Both the position numbers and the translations under genes were made by a program. Below are positions 35,201-61,396 of a DNA stretch of 64,000 nt, piece by piece. Source of the DNA: Balanoglossus misakiensis. Taxonomy: Eukaryota; Hemichordata. The notes under the pieces were generated by a model. The model did no database searches, was not told the DNA's origin, and saw only the letters and a program-made list of their open reading frames with translations. The stretch covers positions 17,298,001 to 17,362,000 of the forward strand of contig CM082578.2 in NCBI GenBank assembly GCA_040954595.2, in the 5' to 3' direction. Each line of letters begins with the position of its first letter. Positions within the stretch are counted from its first letter, which is position 1.

Positions 35201-38200
35201 ATTTACTGGAAACAAAAGGGGGTGGTCATCAGTATTCAGATAGTCACATGAAAATGACAGAAGCTGATTGAAATTTATGGAATGACAAATTAATCTTCAA
35301 TAGAGCATGAGTGATGCCAATTTTACTTAATAATGCAGCATTTACATGATGTTAGAACCAACTTAATTCATTTCATTCATAAAGAGGCATTGTGACTTTG
35401 TGTGCCATATTCATACAGCATACCGTTTCTTAGTAATATGGCAAAAAATTTGAGATTTTGAATTATTTTTATGAGATCTTGATGTTTTGGTGTTTTTCAA
35501 GACCATGAAGTGGATGATATTTTACCTGTGACTAAGCCAACATTAACAAAATGCAATGTTTGGACCCCCACTACAATTGTGATGGTTCTATATCCATTGA
35601 CCCATGACTTTCATATTATAATTATTATACAGAAACAGTGATTTCAAGTATTCTGGTATTCTCATTGTGGTTTATTTCAGTCTTGTACATGTACTGCCAC
35701 AAGGTGAAAGTTTTGATGTTCATGCCACCAGTATCATATGATTCCCATGCCCCCAGTGTATATTGGTTCAGGGGTTTTATTTCTGGTAATATTTCATGTG
35801 TTTGTATCTGGTAACTCAAGCCATCAAAAAAAGTAGTGGGACCCCTACTTAATTACCAGTCAAGGGGACCCTGTTCGTCTAAAAGCTGAGGGGATCTAAC
35901 AATGGCAAGTAGGTCAACTGCATTGCATTATAATGCTGATATCATACATTATATGCCCCAGGCAACATTTACTGCTGAAAACAACACCAGACATTAGGGT
36001 TCTTTTTACTTTTTTAAGGAGAAACAGAAAGAACAAAAAATGTGCATTTACTTAATGATCTGAGCACTTTCTCTGCACCTGGTTCACTCTGATTGGCCCT
36101 TTTAATTATGCGGTGATTTGCATGTTTAAGTGTTTGAATACAATGTCACTTTCAGAACCTCCACAAAGTCTTAATTAATTTGCATAGGTCTTGTGCTGCC
36201 ATTTCTGACAGCAAAGTGCTCTCCAAATTGTCATTCTTAAGTGAATGCACCTTCAGTACTTTCCAAAGTTTGAATTGTTTCCTGGGATGACCAATGAAAA
36301 TAGATTGATCTCCTGGACTGAACTGCACAGACTAAATATTTTGCATGATATTTGAAAGAGTGATTATAAAATATATCCAAGTAAAAAGACTTCACCCATA
36401 ACAGTCTATGATAAACAAATGATGACTTTATTTACTTTTATGTGCATAGGGTATTTCTGAGGATTTGCTTCTAGCTCCTTTCATCTTCTGTCAGTTTATA
36501 CATGTCATGTGAAAATACACTTCTGTGTAAACATTATGACAAAATGTGCTTCAGTGGTACTTAATTTTTAAATTTAGAATATGAGGGGAGATCAGTGTCT
36601 CAACAGACTTGTGTATGCTAACATCACTTCCTAGCAAATCCTAGCTTAAAAATTAATGAAATTTAAGCGTTTTTTAAAACTCCACATGTCAAGAGAAAAA
36701 TTGACTTCTGCTGATGAAAAGATATTTTGCCAGTAGTTGTATCATTTTTGTACAAGCTAAAAATCCTAGACAAGTTTTGCTTAAATTCAGAGGCTGTGTT
36801 TAAGACTCGGCCTAGTACACCTAATTGTGTTTATTTTTGTTGGGACCATAGCTCACCCAAGACTTGAAGTGTACTTTGTAATGTGACACCGTTAACAAAG
36901 AGAAAATTTTCATCATTAATGATGGGAAAAAGGACGCTTTGGAGAAAATAAATCAGCTCCGTCGTTGCATTATTCCAGGTTTTCTCCCAGTAATTACCCA
37001 CTCACAAAAGAGGAAATCAAAAGGAAGGGAAAAGCAGGTCAAAAATTTAGGCAAAGCATTGTGGGAAAGTAGAAGTTGTCATGCACTCTCTGTAAACACA
37101 CACTGATGAAATTGTCTTAAATTTTCATGACTAATACATGGTATGGGCCCCAAATGGGTACATGGAGCCATGTGACCTCACAATTAGAAATTATTGTTTT
37201 ACAGTTTTAATCCTTGGACTCAACATTTGACATGGATACCATACAAAAGTCGTGCAAATTATCCAGCAGTTGTGTGGAAGACTGAAAAGTCAGATCGCAG
37301 CAGTGCAATTTTGCTGACAATTTCCTGTTGTGTGAGAGTCAGACAGTCCAGCCAGCTTGTTATTGGCTTCCCCACCATTTGGCCTCCTTACATTATGTTG
37401 TTTACACTTGGTAAGCGTCTTTACTGAGTGCAGTGTTTGCCTGGGAAAAAAGGCTTCATTATATTTATTGACGCAAGTGCCTCTGTTTATTCATATGCAT
37501 TTACTTATTTACATTGGGGCAAGTCGGTATTTAAAATATGGAACATTGGCCCTCAAAGAGTACACAGCAGTCTTCCTGTCTGTATTTAGAGAAGCTAAAT
37601 ATGTTTTTGTTTACAAGACCCCCAGAACTAAACCTCGCACATGCTAGGAATCGGTGTATACTGAAGAGAAATACATGATCAGAAAAATAAGACAATCTGA
37701 TGTGGAAGTTTGTTCTGGGTGAACCAATTATGAATATATCTATTAGATTAACATGTTAGTGATAGTCAGTATTTCTGGGCATTTTTTTTTAGATACTTAT
37801 AGTGACAAAATAATTTATAATTTTGTTTTGCTCATTTAGTTTATTGCAAAGAAACTTTGCTCGCCAGGAAAGCTCTTTTCAGAAAATTCGTTTTTCAATT
37901 CGCTCACTCTGCTCATAAACAAATAGGTGAAAGGCGTGATGTTCATGTTGAGAACATGTAGAGTAGGCATAGTAACACCGAAATCTGCATTCAACTTCAA
38001 ATCAACTGCATTACGGTCTTTTGTTGTTTCTGAAAGTGGGGATTCATGTAGCATCTAATTATGGTATGAGCATGAACATGGCTGCGAACCCATACAAAGA
38101 AAACAAAATTGAAAAATAGTTTGCTTGATTACTCAGCTTGATATTTAGATGAGGTTCTGTCGTGTCATTTGGTTATGAATGAGGGTACTTCTATGAGAAC

Positions 38201-39667
38201 TCAATCAAAACTGACTCGTCAACAGCAGATACATGTACAAAACCCTTTGTCGCTCAGATACAAAAACAAAATGTTAAAACTCTAATTCACCATAAAATGT
38301 TATTATAAACATATAACCATTGTGCAGTGGTATCAAATTTGCATATATAAAAATTCAGAATGGCTTCAATTTCTGTAACCTGATTTGTACTAAAAATTAG
38401 TGTTGCGAGCAGTCCCTTACAAAACATACCTGTAAATGTGACAAAGTGTGTGTGGATTCTGAGAGATTTCATTCATGTGGAAGGCCGTATCCCAAGATGC
38501 ACTCTGATATATCAAAGGAGCATAATCCCAAAGAATTGCTGAAAGCATAGTGGGTAATTTTCCAAACAACACAAAAGTTGTTATTGATATGAGAAAGTAA
38601 ACACATTATCACCACAATAAAGATAGTTGTTATGCAAATTAGATCCTTGCACTGATTGGTCAGAATTGATCATGTGATGGACACATTTAAACCAGGGTTT
38701 TTGTGGGTTTTATCTAAATGCAAATATATTACCGTAAATGCTCTAGCATAGTAAAAATATCAAAAACTATTTTAAAGAACCATGGACAGGGAACTATGCC
38801 TTTAAGAATCGGAGAACAATTTTTTATGGTGTTATTTTTTAGGAGACTCGTACAGAAAAAATGGGTCATGTGTAAATGAGAGTACAGACCCAGTTTAACA
38901 GACAAGATCAAATGATGAATCAGTGTGTATTTCTTATAGAATTTTTTAATGGAAGAGGGTTATCAGCTTTAAATGTCATAAAGTTCAGTACTTTACATCA
39001 AGTACATGCGTGCTTTTGTGCCACACTCTGCTGTATCCATAGCAACATTATTCAACGTCCAGAAGTGATTAGCTGTGGTGTCACTTACATCGTCATTGGA
39101 ATATTAGATTAATAATTGTTGTTTTCAGTTTTCTTTCCCTTGCCAGGTCAAAAATGGATGGGTTCGTCCTTTTTTGTCAACAAAAACCCGAATTAGGGTA
39201 ATAGGACGTGGAGCTCAGAGACTAACATACAGTGCAGATGCATGTTCATTCATTGTTCTGTAATTATTGCCACAGAAAATGTTTTGTAAAATTGTTCGTA
39301 GTTGTGAAAGGCCTAATACATCTCTTCTGAAGTGGTTGAAATTTTTATTGTAAAGCATTTTGTTTTTGTTTTTTTCTGCAGTTTTCAGTCACACACAAGT
39401 AAATCGGGTTGGAACAGATGTGATATCAAAATCTGTTGGAGGCCTTGACATAATTTGTGAGTGTTCTTCTTGTTTCTTGAGACTTACTATTTTAGATTCT
39501 CTTTGATCGGAATCGAAAGTTTCTACTGCTAATGCTCGTTTTGGAAACACGATTTTTCCAGCAGTGTCCAAGATATATCAGTGAAGAGTGAATGTGTTCA
39601 TTTGATCATTTCCTCTCTGTTTTGCTTTACATTGTAATGTGTTTTTATTCCATTCTTTCCCCCGTAG
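32221..39667. other. Head-to-head region between BMT2 and FoxP
   Basis: Seven kilobases without a recognisable coding exon. It must hold the BMT2 promoter and probably the FoxP promoter and non-coding 5' exons. AT-rich, with scattered short frames that lack splice context. In vertebrates the equivalent region contains GPR85, PPP1R3A and many FOXP2 enhancers; no GPR85-like seven-TM exon is visible here. Confidence 0.4.
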
Positions 39668-39709
39668 ATTATTGCTTTTGGTGAAGCTTACTCCGAATTT
39701 TCAGTCCCT

Positions 39710-52740
<13,031 letters not shown>

Positions 52741-55700
52741 AGTCACCAATCAAAACTTGCGTATCCTGTCACATGATGTACTTACAAAAACATATTCCTG
52801 TTTGTAGCCTGAAGGGTGTAGCCAGTAGCCTAGCTTAGCATTGCCAGCCAGAACATTTTATTTTGGCTATCATGAAAAGTATGAAAAAGAGAAAAAAAAG
52901 GCATTCTGTAGGATAGAGAATTACAGATATGAGTGACAAGGCTCTTAGCCTAAGTAGCTGTAGAGAGTAGTTTTTATGTGTCTGTGTTACAAGGATTTGT
53001 CAAGGGTACTGTCAAGATGTTTTTTTATTTTATTGCAAAACAATTTTAAACTGCCATTGCATGTGTTGTTACTGTTTTTGTTTTTTTTCACCGAAGCCCT
53101 CCCCTTTAAAAACGCACCAAACTGTATCAACAGTCTCTCCCTACCCCCCAACTTTATTATGACGTAGTTTCATTTAATCTCAACAAGCACCCATTTTTTT
53201 GCACGTAAAAATATTATACTATGTGCGTGACAACATTTCCCTGAACACTTTGCCAGAGATACTTAAAGTGTTGTTGTGTGCAAAAACGAAATTTGAAGAA
53301 AAAAACACATAAAGACAAAAAAGAATGCAAGTTCAAATATTTTGAATCAAACTAGTCTTACCATTTAACCAACAGAAATGTTAGCAATACTGTATCACAA
53401 GAACAACAAAAAACTTACTTCTCATAAGTGTATAGATCTCAATCTTTGTCTACTTCTTTGAAACTTTTTTAGTTTTGCCATGTTCCTGAGTAGCAGTTCA
53501 GTTCGAGAACACCAACTACAAACTGTCACACTAAAAAAAGTTTTCCTGGTAAAACTTATATGAACAGTGCAACCTTGAACTTGCCAATAGATCTTACATA
53601 TCTGTCCTTCCAGACATGTCATTCTCAATCGTAACAGTCGATAGTGTCTTACATATGCAAAGTGGGATCATCAGTATTTATATAAAAAATTAAAATAAAA
53701 AAAGATGTTATTTTTATGTTCATGTTGTCGCTTAAAGGTGGAAATTGCAGGATGTTATTTGGGGAGAAGGTTAGATAACCAGATAATGGAATGTTTTTGG
53801 ATTGTTTGCTGTTTCAGGCAACATAAGAGAGTTCCTAGATAATGCAACATTCTCCCTTTTCTGAGCTTGCAGTACTCTTGAGTTCAGCCAATGAATATTC
53901 TGTGAAAAACATGAGAACAGCTCATGTTTGTTCCCTGTTTGCCATCCCCCCCCCCCCCCAGAAAAACAATTTTGCTGCCATTGTCACTGGCATGCAGCAT
54001 AGCATCCCTTTTACAAAGACAGAACAATTTCTTTTCCATGTGTGTTTGTGTGTTTAGTGTTTTTCACTGAACTCCCAATCTAGACCCAGTCATGCGTAAT
54101 ACATCTTGGAAGTAGCACACATTTAACCATGAGAACATGCAGTGCAGTGGTGCCCTTTGGCAAAGACAGTAATAGTTACCCAATGGCGTGCTTTTCGTAC
54201 ACACGCCTGTCCACAAGTGTGTACTATATTCCTGAGGCATTTGGAGAAAAGTACCCCCCCCCCCCCCCCTTAGCACCTATTGGAAAGTCGATCCCAGTAT
54301 TGAGTCAGTATTATTACATCATCAGCATCCTTACTTGGCTTGGTTCTCAGGTCCAATTCAACAAAATGTACATCCACACGCACACAATTTAAACCACCCA
54401 GGGTTGGTATGTGTTCGACACGTGTGAAATTCCCAACCACAGCTGCTGGTATCCCCATGAATGAATTTAGTAATGAATACCTGGCTATAATGCTAAGGTA
54501 TCTATGAATGTTTGATGGAAATTCCAATGATTGAATTTAATCAAACCTTTAATATTTGAAAAATCACATCCAGTGTGGTTATTCTTCAGATAATTTTGTA
54601 TTAATTGCAATTCTGCCTGCAAGAAAATTGTGGATGCTCCAATTAAATTAATGCCTTTCTACTAAGTATTTTATAAACAAAGAATTTAGAATTTTTATTT
54701 TACTTGTGATAGTAGTTACGTTGATGTTGCTATGAGTCACAGGGCACATTTTCTAAGATTTAACTCAAACAAATTTTGCAATCTCTGTCCTGTTATTCAC
54801 TATTATCGGATTTCTTTTCCCAGACAGTCTGTTGTATTTATTCCTGTAATCAGGACAGTTTTTAAAGTTGCTGTTTCAATTTTACAAAAGATACAAATGT
54901 TTCTCTCCAAATGAAATGAAAATTTACCGTGCTTTGTGGAAAGCATCTTACTGAGAGTTATGAAAGTCTTCTGGTCTTTTGTGAAGGAAGGCAGCTTGAT
55001 GCGTACAATGATCCCAACAAAGCAATCTTCCTATCCTCTTGTGGGTACAATAAGTGCAGCTGACCAATCAATCTCTCACAGGGTGGCCTGTGATTGTTTT
55101 TTTCTTTCTTTCATCTTTCTTGGATCAGTCTGGATGGGAATGTGGTAAAGTCACATTAATATTAGAAGCTGTGGGAAGCTCCTATAAGTGTAGATGTCTC
55201 TCAGAAATAGACAAACAGTGGCCAGTAAAAACAGAAATGATGCAGAAATATCAACCCATGATAAACAAAAACGCAAAGAGAGTGTAACATTAAAATGTCA
55301 CAAACTGAAAAATTACACAAAGTACCTCAGAGCCAAGCCAGTAAGGTAGTTTATCTCTGTGTTATGGTTTTCCTCTCTCTGACATGAACATCCGTATTGT
55401 TATATTTTTGATGAAATTACCAATGAAAATGGTGAAACTGCCAAAATCTTATTATTAACCGATTTCTCCAACAGTAGGAGAAACTAGTATAAATTATGGG
55501 TCTTGTAGAAATCTTGGTTCACTTTAGAGACCAATTTTGTCATCTGTAGAGTAATTGACTTTACCAGCTACAGTGCAATGCTTTTATCATTTCCAGTGTC
55601 TGTTTTTCCTTCTTTTTTTGTCGTATGTTTTATTCATACCACATAGGTATTTATTTTTATCAACTGAATTACCGACAAGCACCAGAGAAAAAAATCCAAC

Positions 55701-57217
55701 AAATGATGTATGTTTTTTAGCCTTTTACATAACAGATATTTTAGAGAGTTTAGTCTCCAGAAATAAAGAAAATCAAATTATTACTACAACAATGTAATTA
55801 TTCTATCTCACCACCCCGTCACAGTGACCTTATCAAGCGCACCTGATAGGGCTCATAACCAGGTGTGTTTTTCCCAGTCAGCAATGAGTGTGCTGTAGAT
55901 ATCATTGGTCAGGTCACTGTGTTTTTCAAGACTGTTGTAAGCCACAGTAGTGTGGTGAGACGACACCAGGTATGCATAGGGATTTGAGTCTGGAGTGATT
56001 ATGTGTCCGGCCGTGAATCTGGTATTTCTAAAGGGGGGAGGGGACGTGTCAGTCCACACAGAATTTGATACTGTCTCTAGTCCCATGGTGTGTTTGTGTG
56101 GGACCATTCGGGTCATCACACTATCGCAGCAGCTGACGGTGTTTTAACCTTTCTCAACACACCATGTTTAGACGACAGAGGCACTGGGCCAGATCACGAT
56201 TACTAACACCCAGTCTTGGCCACAGAAACACATGATGCCATGTAAGGAGTTCCAGTGCAAATGAACTCATGAGCAGGCGTGGCAAGTACACTGAGGTTGT
56301 GCATGAACAGTAAATCTAGACTGATCATCAAAGGTCTTGGTGACCGTTTTAGCCACACTCCAGATACATGTATATTCAGTTCTGCTTGTATCTGCTGTGC
56401 GTGAATCTTTCGTGGCCAGTGTTCACTCTCACTTCAGACTCTGACATCCCAAAAACTGTCACTGGAACAAGTGTCAGATCAACTTTAGTGTCACACAAAC
56501 AGAAAAGTTTTTTCTCAAAGACATTTTAAAAAAGAAAGATAAAAGCTGTTGAAAATTCTTAGAGCAAATAAAGTTATCATATATATACAATTCATAACTT
56601 TCTTGAATTGTTCCAGGCTGTTGTGATGTTATGTGTAGAAGTATGGCTATCACTTTGACTATATATCATAACAAAACGTTTAATGTATCTACTTTGTATT
56701 TCCTGGCCTAATGGGTCTTGGTCTTTTTCTGACAGTTTTGGATGAATGTGCATACAGAACCAACTTTCGGCTTAGTGCACAAAATAACAGTCAAGTTGTG
56801 TACTTTCAGTGGACTACATAATGTGATTATATACCACATTTGTGCCTAAGACTGAGTTGTATTGATCATAGCACAGACAAGAGTTCATAGTTTTGGCCAC
56901 TGAGGCCGAGCAATGGGACCAATCCGAAATAGTATATTTCTATTTTTGACCCCACGAGGGCGCTTCTCAAGCGAGCGTATTGGTACTGGTAACTGAGTGG
57001 TGCAAAAATGCATGGTTTAGAAGTGAGGGCACTTGTGCCATGAGTATAACTTCTAAATTTGCCGGTGATGAAACCAAAGACAAACAGAAAATATTTTTCT
57101 TTTTGTGGTGAAACCTTATATTTAATATCTCATAACGAGGTAGTTCGATCGCCATATAGGCCTTACGTCTTTATTCTGTTTGATGAATTTGATCTTGCTC
57201 ACGCCCGTGAGATAAGG
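52741..57217. other. FoxP 3' flank and spacer to the pannexin-like genes
   Basis: The left part should be the FoxP 3' UTR; AATAAA near 53694 is one candidate poly(A) signal. C runs lie at 53946-53959 and 54254-54269. No recognisable exon is present. An open frame on the minus strand at 55853-56119 shows no domain. Confidence 0.4.
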
Positions 57218-58506
57218 ATGGGCTCCTTGTCAAGCTATATGTCGGTTTTCATGGAAAGTTCCAGCGACAACTTAGGAACGCACGCCACATTCAACTTGTG
57301 GGTTCAAATGTTCACTGTGATGTTGCCAATAGCCATAGCCACACTTGCATACGCTACTGAACTGCTTGGTATGTATACGTCATCCGCGTCAAGAACGTAT
57401 TCCCACGATATTCATTAACAACAACAAAAATATTGTGATATATGAAATTTTCTTTCCTGGGGCACATAAAACCATAGATACTTATTTTTCATATTTATTT
57501 GTAATGTACAGCAATCAACAGTGGCACAATATGTCTACCTCCAGTTGGTTACGAGGCTGATTCAACTGCAGCATACATAAACGCTCACTGCTCGACCAAG
57601 GACAATAATGGAAATTGGTCCTTTGTTATCGATCACAAGTTTCTATCGGCGATACTGGTCATACAGGCTCTCTTGGCCCACCAAGCCCTCTCCTACTGGC
57701 ATTACCACGGACTGGAACGCATGAAAGGAGACATAGACATCATCACTACAAGCTGCAATAGTCTTTACAGTGGAGTCTTCAACATATGGGCGGCACTGGT
57801 CAAGTGTATGCGCACACACAACTTGCAGCGCCCTGGAGGAAAACAGTGCGACACTGTCAAGGCGATAGCAGATCTAGTGCAAATGGAAAACGCATCACTT
57901 GCAGAGAAACTGGAGTCGCTGCGGGTCGACGTTAAAACCATCCAGATCGTTGTGAACAGATATACTGGAGTTTCCATCTCCAAGATTTACATCAAAACGC
58001 GGCGTTCCTTTTATCTAGTACTCACTGCTGGATCCCTGTTGCAGACGACACAGATTGTCACCTGTTGGCTGTCCGGTGGAGTTCTTCAACCAAACTTCGG
58101 CTGCGAATTTCTTAACTACCAAGTCCCATGCACAAAGCACATAGAAGTTGTTCTGGAGATTTTGATGTGTCTGAATCTGATTCTTTGCCTCCTGGTGCCG
58201 ATGTTTGTCACCCTGCGACACGACCACAAGGTCATTTGGTGTCGCAAGAAAACCATGAGGCACATCTACGATGTCATTCCACTGATTGAGAAACCCAGCG
58301 GTTTCGACGAAACTTGTCTTGGCAATGACCTTCAGTTTCTCACAATGCACATCGGTCAGCCGAAGAACTCGTGCCACACTCTGGGCGTAGTGATGGAGAG
58401 TCTGCGCCCCTGTCCAACCTGGACGAAATGTCCGAATCTGAAGGAAATCCTCCTTAACCTTCTGAAGGATGACAGAGAAGCACGATGTTATATTTCATGT
58501 TTGTGA
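57218..58506 (+). CDS. Pannexin/innexin-like four-TM channel protein, copy A
   Basis: Two exons: 57218-57368 and 57512-58506, joined in phase 1; 381 aa. Four hydrophobic segments: TM1 about 28-50 (WVQMFTVMLPIAIATLAYAT), TM2 about 94-115 (FLSAILVIQALLAH), TM3 (FYLVLTAGSLLQTTQIVTCW) and TM4 (EILMCLNLILCLLVPMFVTL). Loop 1 carries CLPPVGYEAD and YINAHC, two Cys 18 residues apart (58 and 77), plus an N-W-S glycosylation sequon at Asn85. Loop 2 has CWLSGGVL, GCEF and VPC. After TM4 the text IYDVIPLIEKPSGF and GNDLQFL recalls the pannexin C-terminal 'YEILP...NDLSLYNLFL' region. Two-Cys loops and topology fit large-pore channels (pannexin, innexin, LRRC8). There are no leucine-rich repeats. Channel activity is inferred. 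The frame is open to ATG 57059, but the N-terminus before TM1 suits ATG 57218. Confidence 0.83.
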
Positions 58507-58727
58507 GGCCACAGCTACAACAGCTGTAATTAATGCGTTTCAAACAGAAATCCTCTGAAGGATAGTAAATAAGTTTTGACCCATGACATCATTTATAGGC
58601 AAACGTTTCCAATCGTTCATTTTTACGCATATTTTGCAGATATAGGTCTCAGTTTAGACAAATTTACATTGATTAGTTATCGTTTTATTGTAACATTTGT
58701 TGTTAGCTAGCCTTTATTTATATAATT

Positions 58728-58751
58728 GGTCAGTCAGTCAGTCAGTCAGTT
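58728..58751. repeat. (CAGT)n short tandem repeat
   Basis: Five CAGT units (GGTCAGTCAGTCAGTCAGTCAGTT) in the spacer between the two pannexin-like genes. Confidence 0.9.
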
Positions 58752-59063
58752 AAGATCATTTACCATGTTTACGCTTCAGGTATAGAGCATAGTTAAATGT
58801 ACGTCGTCAATAAGATCAACAAAACTGTTCGACCGGTTGAAAATAAGTGGTGATTCTTGATGCTGGTAGTGGAGTCGTACTTTCCATGAACTGACCAACG
58901 ACAACCGACCAGCTGTTAGAGTTTGATGAACCACGCCCTTCCACAAATGCAGATGCGCACCTTCGTGACACCTAATCCCCTTGACAATAGTTCACGTTAC
59001 ACCATTGTTCGTTTTATCTCATCGAGGAGAGACACATCCGTCAAGAGATCATATCAGGTAGTG

Positions 59064-60415
59064 ATGGGATCGGCAGTGTCCTTTCTTGCGAGTTTCTGGG
59101 AGAGTCAGAGCAAGGTCACCGGTGTATTTGCATCTTTTGATGAATGGGTTCAACTCTATACTGTAATGTTACCAACAGCAATTGCTGCTCTCGTCTTTGC
59201 CACGGAATTGGTTGGTACATGTATGTATATGTATACACGTTATTAGCCAAAGTTGTATGATAATGTTCCAGATCTTCAAACTATTTCAAAAATGTTACTT
59301 GGTCTGGTCTTTCTACTATGGTCCGGTCTGGTCTAACTTTTGTTGTATATACATGTACATATTGTTCTTCAATTTTTCCACTGGTCATGACTCCTGAAGC
59401 AAATACACGTTTGGTACTTCTTACATCGGTTTTCTTTAATTATTTTCGCCTAGTTGATAAGATGACGACATGTCTTCCTCCGAGTGGCTTCACGTCAGAC
59501 TCATCGTCTGCTTTCATCAATGCCCACTGTTCGACCAAGGATACCGAGTACCTGCCGTTCGTCATCTACCACGAATTTCTCCCGGCAATTCTGGTCATTC
59601 AGGCACTGATGGCCCACCAGTCACTCGCGTACTGGCGCTATCGTGGATTTGAATCCCTGAGGATAGACATCCGATGCATCGCATCCAGTTGCCAGGGTGT
59701 CTTCGATGGCACTCTTGATGTCTGGACGTCGCTCATGAAATGTCTGCGCGTCAAAAGCATGCAAAGACCCCTTGGAAGTCGGGAGAGCGTCGTTGAGATG
59801 ATACAGGAACTGGCAGACAAGGAGGGTGGTGAGACGGTCGCTTCTGGACTCGACGCCCTGAAAATTCACATCAAAACTATCCAGGCCGTTGTGAACAAAT
59901 ACGGAGGATTTTCCATCGCCAAGAGGTACATCGTCATGAGACAATGCTTGTATGTGACGCTGGGTTTTGGCACTCTGTTGCAGGCAACGCAAATAGCAAC
60001 GTGTTGGCTCTCGGGCGGAATCCTAAAACCAGACTTCAACTGCGTCTTCATGGACTTCAACGTACCATGCACGAAACATCTTGAAATTTTCATCGAGATT
60101 CTGATGTGTTTAAATCTTTTCCTCTGTCTTTTGTTACCGGCAGTCGCGACACAGCGCCACGACCACAACGCTATTTGGAGTCGCAAGAAGCGCATAAAGT
60201 ACATCTATGAAATTATTCCGCTAATCGAGAAACCCGATGGTTTCGACGAGACCTGTCCTGGAAACGACCTGCAATTCCTGTCATTGTACAGCGATGGAAC
60301 CTTCCAATCGATAGAGACTTTGGGAACAGTGATCGAGGACCTCTACCCTTGTCCTACCGCAACGAAATGTCCAAATTTCAAAAAAATACTGACCCATTTG
60401 TTGAAACGTGACTGA
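59064..60415 (+). CDS. Pannexin/innexin-like four-TM channel protein, copy B
   Basis: Two exons: 59064-59214 and 59454-60415; 370 aa. The first coding exon is 151 nt with a phase-1 donor, exactly as in copy A 557 bp upstream, so the pair is a tandem duplication. TM1 is WVQLYTVMLPTAIAALVFAT. Loop 1 reads DKMTTCLPPSGF to FINAHC (Cys57, Cys76). TM2 is FLPAILVIQALMAH. TM3 ends in CWLSGGILKPDFNC, then VPCTKH, then TM4 (EILMCLNLFLCLLLPAVAT). The intracellular end has YIYEIIPLIEKPDGF and GNDLQFLSLY, then YPCPTATKCPNFKKIL. The Cys pattern is kept, but the loop-1 sequon of copy A is absent. Subunits of this class form hexa- to octameric pores; the two copies could co-assemble. Divergence between them suggests an old duplication. 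Confidence 0.83.
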
Positions 60416-61396
60416 GAAACTGCCTGCTGAGTACATTAAATAGTTAACATTTTCACGTAAATTTATTATATTAGATGATATCAATTAACATTATGATGGT
60501 AAGATAATTTGAGCTCCAATATTGTTTCAAAGCCTAGGGACGGAACTTAAATGAAGAATGGGTGTATTCTTTTGCTTTTGGCAAAGGGTTGGTATACTAA
60601 ACTAAAATAGTAAGGTAATTTGGACTGTCTTATTTCTTAGAAAGTCGATACCACATTGGATACAATTTGTTTTATTGGTACATTAACGAAAGTGCATAAC
60701 TTTCCAGAACGTAACAGGGATCTATAATTACGGAGATTTTAACTTTAATGTTGGCAATTATGCCCGCGATTGTGATAAGATTATTTACAATGTATATTTA
60801 AAAATGAAATACAAGGCGAGGTTGTTCCCAGTTCAACTACCCTTACATAGGATTCGCTTAGATTCATATTACCACATCCACGCCCGTGAGTGTGTACTTT
60901 GTCAACAAATTGACAAGAATTTGATAACTCCTAATTTTGAAATCGCCATATGGCATGTTGGATAATATGTGAACTCATAATAGCTTCTGAAATGCACTAA
61001 CCATGTCCATTCCATGTCCGTTTGCACACTACACATAAATTGATGACGTCACTAATCTGCTTGTTGAGCAACTTCGGGGCAAACACAGGCTTAATTCTTG
61101 ATTTTCCCCAGGGTCCATTGATCAGTCAACATTTACCCAATGGTTTGTAAAAATAAGTCTGCAGACCACCTGCAGCTGTGTAAGGAAATTTGTACTGGTC
61201 TGTGGTGGAAAATGCCTGGTCCTGGACCTCACACTACCACACGTACATCTCACAATGACAAGCACAACACAATACTATTGAAAATATCAGAATCTTTATT
61301 TCAGTAATAATCTCTTTCAATTTCATCTGCATAGAACTTGGCAGTGTCATGATAAAGTGGCAGTGTGCATGTATTGCATGGGAAAGTTTCACAAAA
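60416..61396. terminator. Convergent 3' spacer with the XPC poly(A) signal
   Basis: Non-coding. TTTATT at 61295-61300 is AATAAA on the minus strand, about 100 bp past the XPC stop, and is the likely XPC poly(A) signal. For copy B, ATTAAA near 60433 is the nearest candidate. Confidence 0.45.

Noticed and set aside
55853-56119. 88-codon minus-strand frame in the FoxP 3' flank
   Set aside because: No recognisable domain, acceptor or partner exon.
57059-57217. Longer N-terminus for pannexin-like copy A from ATG 57059
   Set aside because: Copy B begins at the equivalent of 57218, both then give identical 151-nt coding exons, and channels of this class have short N-termini before TM1.
57218-60415. 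Assignment of the pair as LRRC8 genes
   Set aside because: TM1 and the CLPP motif are LRRC8-like, but no leucine-rich repeats follow and the post-TM4 region looks more like pannexin.
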